A stretch of DNA of 64,000 bases from Hondaea fermentalgiana (taxonomy: Eukaryota > Sar > Bigyra > Thraustochytrida > Thraustochytriidae), in contig NPFB01000001.1 in the NCBI GenBank assembly GCA_014084085.1, forward strand, positions 320,277-384,276, given 5' to 3'. The notes beneath the pieces are model-generated. The model was not told the DNA's origin and did not search any database. It saw only the letters and a program-made list of their open reading frames with translations. The first letter of the stretch is position 1; each line of letters opens with the position of its first letter. The position numbers and the translations under genes were made by a program. Below, in pieces: positions 38,566-49,700 of this stretch.

Positions 38566-40440
38566 TCATGACTCCTCGCCCAAAGACCAGATGCGCGCCG
38601 AGGCAGAGTTGGCCCCCAACGAAGCAATCTGGTCGTCCTCCGGCCCTACGGAAATGCTCTGAATGACAGAGTCCTGCGCGCCGTTGATGACCTCCGCGAG
38701 ACGCGGCACCTTGCCGTCCTCGCGAAGTTGGAAATAATGCAGATTTCCTTCCCGAGCCGTGATCACCATCTGCCGACGGTCCGCGAGCGCGATCGCGGAA
38801 AATGGCTGCGCCGCGGGATTCATATTGTCGTACGAGTCAAGACGCGCAAGGCGGCCATCACGGACCTTGAGGACCTTCCACGATGCGCCCTGGAGGATCG
38901 CCAACTTTGCAGATCGCTGTGCAAAACTCACGTCGCTGACACCTTCGCTATCTTCCTCGGGGACTTTGGCTTCGTCAATGCGATGCACCGTCCACATCTT
39001 GCGCACGCGGCCGACATGCGCAAAGCGCACCATGAAAAAAAGGGCGCTGCTTGCAATGTCCTCTGAAGCGTCCTCGCGACCGACCACGGCCAGCAACTTG
39101 CCCGTCGACGAGAAACGCACCTTTTCGACCAGGGCAAAGCGACCTTCAAGCTCAAACTTGTGCAGCAATTTGGGCTTCGACGTCCCGAAACTCCAAAACT
39201 TGAGCGCAGTGTCACCTTCCGAGGCCGCACTCGCAATGTAGTGCGTGTCTGTCCCGGGCACCGTGGACATGTACAAGTGCCGAATGGGTCCCACGTGATC
39301 GCTGGCAAACGAAGCCTCAAGCGTCGGTTTGGTGGAAAACCGACGATACACGTGATACACTAAAATCTGTCCCAGAACACCCGTGCCCACCACGAGAAAG
39401 AAGCTGTCCTTGGAAAAGGCCAGCGCGCCGACCCAGTCATCCACGGGGAGACGGATCACATGTGAACGTGCCAGAGCCTCGTCTTCAACCAGGGTCGCCC
39501 GAAGACTCAGCCGGATCTCGCTCTCATGCTCGCCGCCAGCCGTGGCGACGTATTGTCCGCTCGGTGAGAACGCCACCGCTGTGGTCAGGTCTTCGTGCGC
39601 CTTCATAGTCGTCACTAGGCACGGATGATGCTGGATCGCCCCTTCGGCAAATCGCTCGCCAACTTGAGGAACAAAGTGCCGAGACTCGTCTCGAGCAAGA
39701 TCCTCCTCGCGCGACGAAAAGCTTCTCTGAAGCGATCTCTGCCGCGGCATCCGCCTAGCGCGAAGATTGAGTGCGCCGTCAGCTGCCATGGCACCGGTTG
39801 CGGCCACGGGGGCCAGCAGAAGCGCCCCAGCCCCACGCAGCGCGCCCGAGACGCCATGCACAAATGCCATCTCATCACGGGCTCCATTTTGCTCTCTGCT
39901 GGCACCACGACGGGCCCCAAAGGCGGTTCGAAATCGCGCACTGAAGTCTTCGATGAGCTGCTTGGCATTGGGGGCCTCACGGCCTGACTGTGAGTCCACA
40001 GAGTTACCGTCCGAATCCGAATCCGAATCCGAATCTGAATCTGTGGCCGAGTTTGACTTTGTTTCCCTTTCTCTTGCAAAGCCAAATCTGTCCACCTCTG
40101 CTCCCTCTTCTGCTTGTCTTGCGTTTCGGCGTCGCAAACGACTCATCTCCGGCACGTCTTCGTCTCCAAAAATTTCTGTGCGGACAACACTGTCGCGTTT
40201 CGAGGAATCTCGCTTCGACGAAGTGCGTCTCGCAAAGTTCCTTTGCTGCGATCTTGGCAGACGTCGTTGGTGGTGTCGCCTTTGCTCGCGCGTCCTGTTG
40301 GCCCACTTGCGCCTTCCCGTGCGCCCGGACGTCTCGTCGCTGCCCAGGAGCGAGGGCTCAAAGACGCTCAGTACGCCGTACAGAAACGACCCAACCACAA
40401 TCAGCACAGTGACCGTCACCAGCAGCACGGGGACGATCAT
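38566..40440 (-). CDS. N-terminally membrane-anchored WD40 protein (TBL2-like layout)
   Basis: A 624-residue protein. Residues 2-26 (IVPVLLVTVTVLIVVGSFLYGVLSV) form a single signal-anchor span at the extreme N-terminus. A long basic and Ser/Asp-rich linker follows, including a (DS)n run near residue 137. From about 270 to 620 there are six to seven WD40-type blades, for example AHEDLTTAVAFSPSGQYVATAGG.., VGALAFSKDSFFLVVG.., GDTALKFWSFG.., and the final ..DDQIASLGANSASARIWSLG. One anchor followed by a propeller is the layout of transducin-beta-like protein 2 at the ER, but blade sequences are too degenerate to claim orthology. The proposed site is the ER membrane with the propeller in the cytosol. 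Confidence 0.75.
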   Translation of the reverse strand: MIVPVLLVTVTVLIVVGSFLYGVLSVFEPSLLGSDETSGRTGRRKWANRTREQRRHHQRRLPRSQQRNFARRTSSKRDSSKRDSVVRTEIFGDEDVPEMSRLRRRNARQAEEGAEVDRFGFARERETKSNSATDSDSDSDSDSDGNSVDSQSGREAPNAKQLIEDFSARFRTAFGARRGASREQNGARDEMAFVHGVSGALRGAGALLLAPVAATGAMAADGALNLRARRMPRQRSLQRSFSSREEDLARDESRHFVPQVGERFAEGAIQHHPCLVTTMKAHEDLTTAVAFSPSGQYVATAGGEHESEIRLSLRATLVEDEALARSHVIRLPVDDWVGALAFSKDSFFLVVGTGVLGQILVYHVYRRFSTKPTLEASFASDHVGPIRHLYMSTVPGTDTHYIASAASEGDTALKFWSFGTSKPKLLHKFELEGRFALVEKVRFSSTGKLLAVVGREDASEDIASSALFFMVRFAHVGRVRKMWTVHRIDEAKVPEEDSEGVSDVSFAQRSAKLAILQGASWKVLKVRDGRLARLDSYDNMNPAAQPFSAIALADRRQMVITAREGNLHYFQLREDGKVPRLAEVINGAQDSVIQSISVGPEDDQIASLGANSASARIWSLGEES

Positions 40441-41809
40441 CTTCTTCGTCTACACACGCCCGCTTCGTCGTCGCGAGTTCGCTGCCTTGCCAAGCCCAGG
40501 AGGGCCGAGCTGACCCGCTGCAGCTGCGTGCGCTCGTGGACGGACGCTTTGCTTTTGCTTTTTGCTGTTGCTGCACGTGCCCGTGCACGTGCTGCTTGCT
40601 TGCTCCTCGCTGCACTCGAATTCGAGCCGCCGTCGATACAGTACGCGCGCGCGCGCACGAGTCGCGGCCCAAGCGCCGCGACCGGAGATAGAGAAGGCCT
40701 CGCGCAGGCAGGCAGGCAGCTCGCCTCGTCCCTCGTCTCCCGTCTCCCGCCTCGCCGACTAGGTCTGCAGCGGCGCCTGGCGTGATGCTGCGCCGAGGAG
40801 GTATGTATGGATGGTATGGTAGAGCGCACGCGACCCTTGCAAGATGTGGCCTACGAGCGAGCGAGTGAGGGAGAAAGTGGGTGTGCACCGACGGTGCGGA
40901 CGGCAACAGCCTGCTTCCGCGCGTGGCAAGTGATCTGTCAGGAACGTGACTGGCGCGAGGTCTGTCTGTTTGTTTGTATGTCTGTTTGTCTGTCGGTCCG
41001 GCTGGCTGGCTGGCTGCTCGTCCAAAGTTGGCATTTGGCCAAGATTTGGCTGCTCATAATCGATCATCAAAGATGAGATGCGGTCTCAGCGAGGTGAAAG
41101 AGCATGAGACATTCGGAGGCCGTACATTACGACGATGGCCTTGGCAATGCGACATTACACGAAAACAATGCCGGTTTTGCGATGTTGTCTAGTGCCTCTC
41201 AAAAGAAAGTGGCGCAGTTTGCGCGACGTAAATGATCGTAGTTTTGCATTCGTATTCGTAAAGGTCTAACGTTCTCGTTGTTTGCAAAACGCACCGCCGA
41301 TCGAAATCGGGCCAACTTCACTTGTTTCAATTTCAAGTTCTCATGGTAGGCCTATTCATTCCCGGCGAGATTATAAATAACCCTCAATCCATCAGGAGCC
41401 AAGAAAGACTGTGAAGGTGCCTTTCAATCGGATCATGAAGAATAACATCGTCGAGCCTGGCACCTCATCTGGAACAGAAACACAGACTCTTGGATGTATC
41501 TGTCAAATTTCTAATCCTCTGCCGATTGACGTCGTGCAAATCGCTTCGTCACTCGTAGAAAAGGGTCACTATGCCATAGGATTTTTTGGGGGCAGGAATG
41601 GTCTCTCTCTCGCACGACGATAGAGTGAAGTGCCAAAAGCAAAAGCAGGCCAAAGCTAGAGGGCCTGCCTGTCGGCGGCGCGTTGGCAGGCTGCGCGGCC
41701 TACAGCGAGCGCAGTCGTTCCCTCGTCCGGTCTCCGCGCGTGGAGACAGACGCGCGGACTCGTTCGCCTTGACTTCGAACGAGAAAAGGAAAGAAGAGAG
41801 ATCGCCGGC
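40441..41809. promoter_or_regulatory. Divergent intergenic region between WD40 and K+ channel genes
   Basis: No gene seen. The WD40 side is GC-rich. From about 41040 to 41600 the DNA is AT-richer. TGTCTGTTTG-type repeats lie at 40965-40990 and (TGGC)n at 41000-41013. Two promoters facing away from each other are expected. Confidence 0.5.
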
Positions 41810-44800
41810 ATGAGGCGGAGCAGAACAGCGTCGCAGAGGCTGGAGGGAACGAGCGGCCTCGCCCACGACGAAGGCGGCGACCGACTCGTCTCTGACGATG
41901 CGTCAAACCTCATTCTCGGAGACGCCATCTCGGATCCTGGCGTCAACCCCGCGAGCAAACGCAGCAGCAGCAATAATAGCGGCCAAGGCAGCAGCGCCGC
42001 GCTCACCATTGGCGATGATGACGATGATGACATGGTGTCACCCTTGGGCTCTCGCATTCAACACCGAACGAGCAGCCGCGAACAAGAATTCGATGTCCGA
42101 AAACTCGATTCAGGCGTCTCCACCTCACTCTATGGCCGAAGACGAACAACGAGAAAGGCGCCCTTTCAGAATCGGAATCGGTGCAGATGTAGTTTCTCGT
42201 CGTGGCGATCTGACGTTGTCCGTCTGTATCGCCGACTGCGCACGAAGATTCTCTTTGAAGTCCAGCGGCTTGGTCGACCAGGCCTCTTTTTCATTTTCCT
42301 GCTCCCTTGTTTCGTTGACACTGTCTGGGTCTTTCTCTATTTTGCAGAGCGCCAGCACGACGTGCAACGCGACAATGGTCCATGCAACAACCCGGCGAAT
42401 CTGCCCTCGCCGTACATGGAAACACCTCGCACAATTGAGCTCTTGATTCCCCAATGCATCTTTTCCATTCTGACGCTCTTCATCTGGCTTCCCTTCCGCA
42501 TATTCTACGCTGGCTCATACAAGTTTCGTCACATTCTGTACATGACCATCGTGGCGGATCTCGTTACGGCCTTACCTTTTTTTGTAGCCATGTGTGTACC
42601 TGGCGCTCGCGCCATCTACGTGCCTGGGTTTTTACGTATTTGGATGCTACGCTTTGAGCTTGGCTTTATTTACAACCAAACGTCTCTCAAGGGCGAGTCC
42701 GTGCTCTTTATCACCTCGGGCATTGCAATCTGCGTCACGATGGTTGCTTGTTTCGAGTGGACACAAAACAACTTTCCCGTGAGGGAGGCCGTCTTTGCCC
42801 AGAGTGATGGCGACGGCGAGTATCCTTGCACCAGCTTTGCTGTGTCGATTTACTTCATTATCGTCACGCTTTCGACTGTCGGCTTCGGCGACGTCAGTAC
42901 GTTTCCTCCTTTTCTGCGCAATTCAGTCTTGACGAGTTTCAAAGCAAAAAACTAACAACGCTTCACGAACACAAACCTATTGCTCTTTGGGGGGGGGGGG
43001 GGATGAACAGCACCCTCAAATCAGTATTCGCGAGCCGTCGCAGCCATTTCGATCGCGGTCTTCATTGTCCTCCTTCCCTATTCGGTGGGTCGCATTCGCG
43101 AGCTTCTGCGCAAGTCTCGCGATCGCAAACACCTACGTTATGTAGCGAGGACGCACAATGCGCATGTTGTGGTGCACGGCCACCTCGACGATGCGCTCCT
43201 CGGCCATGTGTTGTACTACTTTAACCCCGTGCGTCGTGCTCGTCGCGTCGTGCGCGGCCAGGCCATTTTGCACGACGAAGGTGACGAACTACATAGTATG
43301 CTTCTTTCTGAAAAGACTACCGTTCTCGGAGGCGCCAACTATGTTGTTGCCATGAGTGAAAACACAGTTTCAGAGTCCATGCTTGCTCGTGTCTCGCTTG
43401 GATACCAGCGTGCCTACATTTCTCTTTTCGAGGGCTCGCTTCTCGATGCGCGCGATCTCAACCGATGCGAGATCTTGCAGGCTCGAGCCGTCTTTGTGCT
43501 TCCCACCTTGCACGTGTATTCTGACGCCTTTTACCGCAACGCGTATCAGGGTGCGCAGGGTTCGAGTTCCCAGGCCACCGCAATGGGCATGCGACCCATG
43601 CATGGGGCTGACCTGCAACGCAAGGAGAGCATCAGCTCTGAAGATATTGAATCAGCATGCGGAAGCGACTGGCGCACTCGAGAAATTTTCGAAGACATGC
43701 AGCGGGGCATGCACAGGGTCCAGCATGCCTCCTCAGCTCGCAATCGTCTGTATTCACGCGATTACCGCACTCTCCTTCGCGCCTGGTCCACGCACCAGAA
43801 TATTCACACAGACCAGCTTCTGGTCATTGTGCTCTTTCATGAGTTCAACAAACAATTCCTCTTTGATCATGCGACTCACATTGATGGAACGGCACGCCGA
43901 GACCATTCTCCGCTCATGGAGCGCAATCTCATGACCATCTCGCTCGATGCCTTCCAGCAAGAGGTTCTTGCGGCCTCTTGTCTTGTGCCTGGCCTCAGCA
44001 CTGTAATTACAAACTTTTTCGTTGGCGAAGACCGCGGCGTATCAGTCGCCAACGATGGCTCTGATGACAGAAACCGAAACAAACCAGGCCCTGACGTGAG
44101 CTACGATCTCGAGCTCGGGAACCACATCGGCCACGTGCACTCTGAGCACCATGCCGACAGCGACGAGAGTGACGCCGACGACAATAACGACAACACCAAT
44201 GCTGCCGAGGACGGCGACGAGGCCGCGCGCCGAAACGCTCTACAAAAGTCCCACAATGGCTTTCTCTTTCAAAGTCAACGGCATCTCTCTCGAGCGAAAC
44301 TTGGCAGCGCGTCGCGCAGCGCCAAGGCCAAGAAGAAAAATTGTGCCTGCGGCCGCATCGACGCCGCCCCCATCGTGACGCTCCGCAACTACAGCCGAGG
44401 GCTGCAAAACGAGCTCGAGGTGATGGTCATTCAATCAAAGAATCCCTTTGTGGGCTGGTCCCGTCTCGAGCTTGCCATTACGATGCACCGCGACTTCTCT
44501 GTCATTGTCCTGGCCGTGATCCGCGAGGAGGACGCCTACTTTACTAAAGGCGAAGACCGTGAGATTGAATTCTTTCGAAATGCCCATCAGGAAATCACCA
44601 CGGGTGATCACGTCGTCTTTCTTGGTCGCGGCAACAACCTGGATGAGCTCTTCCACACGCGAAAGGAAGACTACGACATTCGCTCGGGAGAAGTCCCGTC
44701 AAGAATCCGGAAACGCCGCGCTTCGCGCCTGCGCACTTCGCTCTTATCCCGCACAATCAGCTCAAACCCTGGCACGACAGCTTCGCCTGCGCTGGTTTCC

Positions 44801-46132
44801 TTTGAAGGCATCAGCAGGGCAGGGGGAACGAATGATGGAAATGGGGACCACAGCCATGCGATGATGCACCATCAGACAAGCTCAAGCGCGGCCGCGGACT
44901 TTTTCGACGAAGAAAACCGCCTCGAGCCGCATCGAGGTCTTCCGGCCGACATTGACGAGGTCTCCGACACGGACGATGCTCCGCGACGCTCGCTGACGAG
45001 CGCCTTTGTCAAATCCTGGAATGAGCTCTCCGAGTCGGAAAATGGACCTGATAGTCGTCATCGCCACGTGATCCTGTGTTGCCCGCCTCAGTCTCCGATT
45101 GAAATGTTTGTGCGCTCGCTGCATTCGCGGCGAGAAACTGATGGCAAGCCCCCTGTATGGATTCTCTGGCTCGTGTCCGCACCGCCGAGCGAAATGATTT
45201 GGGAGCGCATCTGCATGTTGCCCAACTTGGTGTGGATGCTCGGTGAATCTTGTGTGGCCCACGACCTTTTGCGGGCGGGTATTCGCGAGGCCTCGGATAT
45301 TGTCATTTTCTCTGATATTTTCGAGAGCTATATTCCAGACGTCTTTGCATCGAGCAAGGCAGTCGAAGCTGCCGACGTCGACCGTTACATAATTTCCTCG
45401 CACCGTGTGGTGACCAGTCTCATTGATACTTTTCACCTCAAATTTTTGCGTGTGCATACCCACATTAACAGTGCCAATAATGGTCAATACCTACACGAAT
45501 CTTCGTGGCGGCGACTTATTCTGGACCAGGCCTTTGCCGAGACTGTGCGTCCGCAAAAGATGGCTTCGGGAGAGAAAGAGCGTTCCAATTCCATATGGAC
45601 CCGCGTTGCTTCCTCACTCCATCTAACGAGCGAGAACACTACGCAGAAAGATTCTGTCAAGATGCTTAATCAGCTCACATCAAGTGTGTGGCCCATTCTT
45701 CTCAACGAAACTTATGCGGCAGGAGAGAGCTGGAGCGCCTCGAGCATCTTCTTTATCCTCTTTTCATCGTACATGGGTGGTGGCTGTGGGCTTATTTTTT
45801 TGCTTGTGCAAAAGCTCATCAAGCTCGCTGGTAAGCAGGGCGCCGCGCAGGGTGACTACAATGGATTTCGCCTCGTGCAGGTCCCAAAAGCCTTTCACGG
45901 CAGACCTTTTGCCGAACTCTTCGTGGCCACCCTCGAGCGTAATCAAGCACTCTGTCTCGGCCTGTTTCGTGGATATGGTCACGGCATGAACCATCCCAAA
46001 TACGGCAAGCCCACAATTCTTGTCAATCCCATTGACATGACCATTGCCCCTTGCGACTTTGTCTATGTAATTGGCGGCGTAAAGGGTCCTCGCAAGACGC
46101 CAGGTCACATGCAGCACGCCTCGTCCAATTAA
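41810..46132 (+). CDS. Slo-type (BK-like) potassium channel with RCK domains, two exons
   Basis: Exon 1 is 41810-42896 and exon 2 is 43011-46132; the product is 1402 residues. The 114-bp intron starts GTACGT, ends GAACAG and interrupts the pore. Splicing in phase 1 rebuilds STVGFGDVTPSNQYSRAVAAISIAVFIVLLPYSVGRI, an uninterrupted selectivity filter (TVGFGD, residues 356-361) plus S6. Upstream are a disordered N-terminus and about five membrane spans (for example FFIFLLPCFVDTVWVFLYF and LLIPQCIFSILTLFIWLPF). The putative S4 (FLRIWMLRFELGFIY) has few positive residues, so voltage sensing may be weak. The C-terminal two thirds hold a first RCK domain (AHVVVHGHLDDALLGHVLYYFNP), a long acidic/Ser-rich insertion, and a second RCK (RHVILCCPPQSPIEMFVRSL.., SDIVIFSD). 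RCK gating rings respond to Ca2+ or Na+. I see no clear calcium bowl. Confidence 0.9.
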
Positions 46133-46722
46133 AACAGAAATCTTACGTCGTATAAAGATAATCAAGTTGTGCCTTCCTTCCCCCCCCGCCCCCTCCTCCG
46201 CGTGCGCCTTCTTTTCCTACTCCAAAGTCAGTCATCCATTCTCATTTACTCTCATCTCATCCTGGTGACCCACCCTCTGAAAATTAACCTGCGTCGCCGG
46301 CAGCCTAGCCTAGTTTATCGTAGATGCAATGGATCCCGCCTTTGCGTCCTCCTGCTCAGGCCTAGGCCTAGCTATTCCTCTCCTGTGTCATCGCCGTTGT
46401 GATCCTCCTCCTCATCGCCCTCGACGTCGCTCTCGCTGCTATCGTAGAAAACGGTGGATGGAAGGAAGCGCATCGCAGGCGCACACACCTTGCAGCCAAG
46501 GCAGCAAAAATCGTCCCACGGGGTGCTCGGCGCGGCGGTTATGACCTTTCCATGCCCCAGCTCGGCGTGCGCCTTGTCGCGGCGGCGAGGTGACGCCGAG
46601 GCCTGGACGCGCACGAGAGGGCAGCAGCAAACGCGAACCGCAGCCGCGTCGAGGCGCTCCGGAGAGCCTCGCGGCCAGCGCGGCGCGCATCGCGATTCGA
46701 GGCGGCGCCGCAGCGGCAAGCC
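46133..46722. other. Intergenic region, no gene seen
   Basis: About 590 bp between the K+ channel and formin genes, which run in the same direction. A pyrimidine-rich stretch at 46160-46260 is followed by GC-rich DNA leading to the formin start. Only chance frames are present. Confidence 0.6.
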
Positions 46723-49700
46723 ATGGAGGGACTCTTCCTCGACGGGCTCTCGAGCCTCCCGGTGTTCAACCTGCTCTTCGGAGGCGACGCGGACAACCAA
46801 AGCATCGGCGCTGGCAGCGAGGCCGCAGGCAGAGCCCGTGCGACGAGCCAGAAAAAGTCGTCCACGGCCAGAAACCTCGATGTCGTGCGCATGCATCCGC
46901 GCATTCTGGCCGTCGGGAAACCATGGGACAGGCGCACCGAAAAGGAGGCTCATCGCAACAATGCTGCCGAGCTCGGCCGCGCTCTTGAGCGCAAATACGG
47001 ACGTCGTTACCTCATGGTAAACCTCAGTGGCGCGTGTGCAGGCTCCGCGTGTGGCAACGGCACCGGTCTATCTCCAAGCAAAACCGCGGCCTCCCTCAGC
47101 GGCAAGGTGGACTATCACCGACTGCGCTACCAGGTCCTCGAGTGTGATCTCGAGTCAAAACCCTCGTTGGAAACCCTCTTCAGACTCTGCCACGCTGTCA
47201 AGCTTTTCCTGAGCCTTGACTCGCGAAATGTTGTTGCCATTTTTTGTAAAAATGGTGTTCACACGTGTCGCCTATTCTTATCTGCATATTTTGCCTTTAT
47301 TGGCAAGTTCCCCGACACTAACGCGGCCCTCGAAGATTTTTATTACAGACGTGTGCGCGTCAACTACGACGCTCAACATATTCTCATGCATGCACAGCCT
47401 TCCCTGCGCCATTTCTTGCAGCAGTTCCAGTCTACGATACGAAATGACGGTGTGCCACATAGAAAACCACTGGTTGCCTTCATGCTCCTCATCGAGCACC
47501 TACCTCGCATCGCTGACAAAGGCCTCATGAAGACCAACATTTTCAACATCTTTGGTCCATCTGCCGACGAGGTCGATCGCACTGTACAACCCATTGTACG
47601 CATCTACCAGTCTCGAGGCAACCGCAGGCGCGTCTTGGTCTACTCGAGCCTTTCTGACCCTGACTCGTGCGTTCACTGGGATCCAGCCGTGGGCAAGCTT
47701 CGACTAAAATGTAACGTGGAACTTCTCGGAGATGCGGAAATTGACTGCGTTTTCCCGGGAGATACAAACAAGCACCTCTTTCGCTATTTTATGCACACTT
47801 CATTTATGCCAGAAAGTGGCGTCGTGACCGTCACGAGAACAGACATTCAGACTGCCAGCAAGCACGTCTTTCCAGAAAACTTCAAAATGGAGATCATCGT
47901 GCAACATGGTCAGATCCCGGCCAAGGGCACCCATGAGTGTGCCGCTATTGAGGACACCTTCCGATTCTTACGCTCCAAAATTCCTCGTGAAGATGCACTG
48001 ACGATCCTTAGCGACCTTCATTTCATCAATCCAGATCCTCAGCTGTGTCGAGAGCTCACCGCAGCCGGCCACCCGGAGCAGCAAGTTCGTTTCGCTCTGC
48101 AAAGGACCAACAACATACTTCAGGTAGCGCGAGAGCTGTTGAAGCCCAAGAACACTCCCAACAAAGACGACAACACGTCTCCAGCATCACTTCAAAGCCC
48201 AAAGGATGAAACAATGGATCCCGTATCTCCTGTGTCGGACTCTCCGTTTAGTGAGGTCCAAGGTGACTCGGGTAGAACCCCTGACAAGCTCGTAGCGGAC
48301 ACCAGCATTATCATTTCACCACCTCGAACCTCGTCTCTGCCATATATCCGTGACGAAGAAATGACGAGCGAGTTGGAGACAATGCTGGATCGTCTGCAGA
48401 GTCCAGCACTGCATTGCGCGCGAAAAAAGCTCCAGGCCGCAAAAGTGTCCCAATCGATAGAGGCGATACCAACGCAAGCCCCAGGTGTATCGCAAGTAGC
48501 CTGCGATTCCGTAAAGACCTCCAATGCGTCTGAGGTACCATCTGCAAAGCCATTGACTCGTCTCGATGATGAGAAAAGCGGCGACGCAAAGCTGTCAAAA
48601 GTCGCAATGGCCGATTCGGTCAAGAAGGAGGTAGCTGGACGAAGAAGCTCTGGTGCGCCTTGTACTGCACTCGCACAAAAAGAAGAGGATAGAAGCATCG
48701 CTGATCAAGACGACAGCAAAATGGAAGAAACGCTTCTTTGTGACCAGACTGTCTCACGCAGGAAAGAGCTTGAACTGGAAGGTCAGCACACAGGCTTGAA
48801 AAGAGTGGATGCCTCAGATACCAACATCTCGCGCCTTGATAAATTAGAGCAGCCCATTCTTCAGAAGAAGGCTACGTCATCATTACGAACTTCATGCCAG
48901 TCAACAAACGTCGGCCCTCGCCAGGCCCTGCTGAAGATGCTTGAAAAGCGTGGAGTCAATGAACCCAAGGCAGACGAGCAGCTGATGGTAAAGACAAGTC
49001 AGACATGCACATCTGATCCTGATCCTCGTCACGCTTTGATGGCCATGATTCAGAAACGCGCTTCGCCATCGCAAGACGATGTGGTTGCTCCTCAGAAGAA
49101 CACAGCTGGCGATGCATCGCGCACAGAGACAACTGATCCCAATGGCGATCCTCGTCAAGCTCTGATGGCCATGATCCAGAAACGTGCTCCCTCGTGTCGC
49201 GCCGATAGCCCAGGATCCCTGGGAACTGAGACAATTGGACCCCATACGACATCCCAAAACGATGCTTCGCAGCCCTCACAAGGCGAAATGCCCGAGCGTG
49301 CAGGAAATACAACTCGCGCAAAGCCAGATGAAGTGGCCAAATCGAACGTTGATAAGCCAAAAGAAGTGGCTAAATTCAAGCGCATGTTCTCCGTTGGCGT
49401 TCCTGAAGGCGCTGTGCGGGCGAAAATGATGCAAGAGAATGTCGACCCAGCTCTTCTCTTTGGAGTAGATGCTGCAGCGAAATCTCGCGGCCCGCCTCCC
49501 CCAGAATACGCCAAATTTGATAAAATGCTGAAAATGGGGGTTCCCGAAGGTGCAGTTGTAGCAAAGATGCGTCTGGAGAACCTCGACCCGACTTGGATCG
49601 GCATTGGCGTTGAAGCTGGCTCAAGTCAGCAACCGGGACAGCAGTCTGCCACGAAACCACGAGACCATGTGCGTCGGAAAAAGTTTCACTGGGAAGCGAT

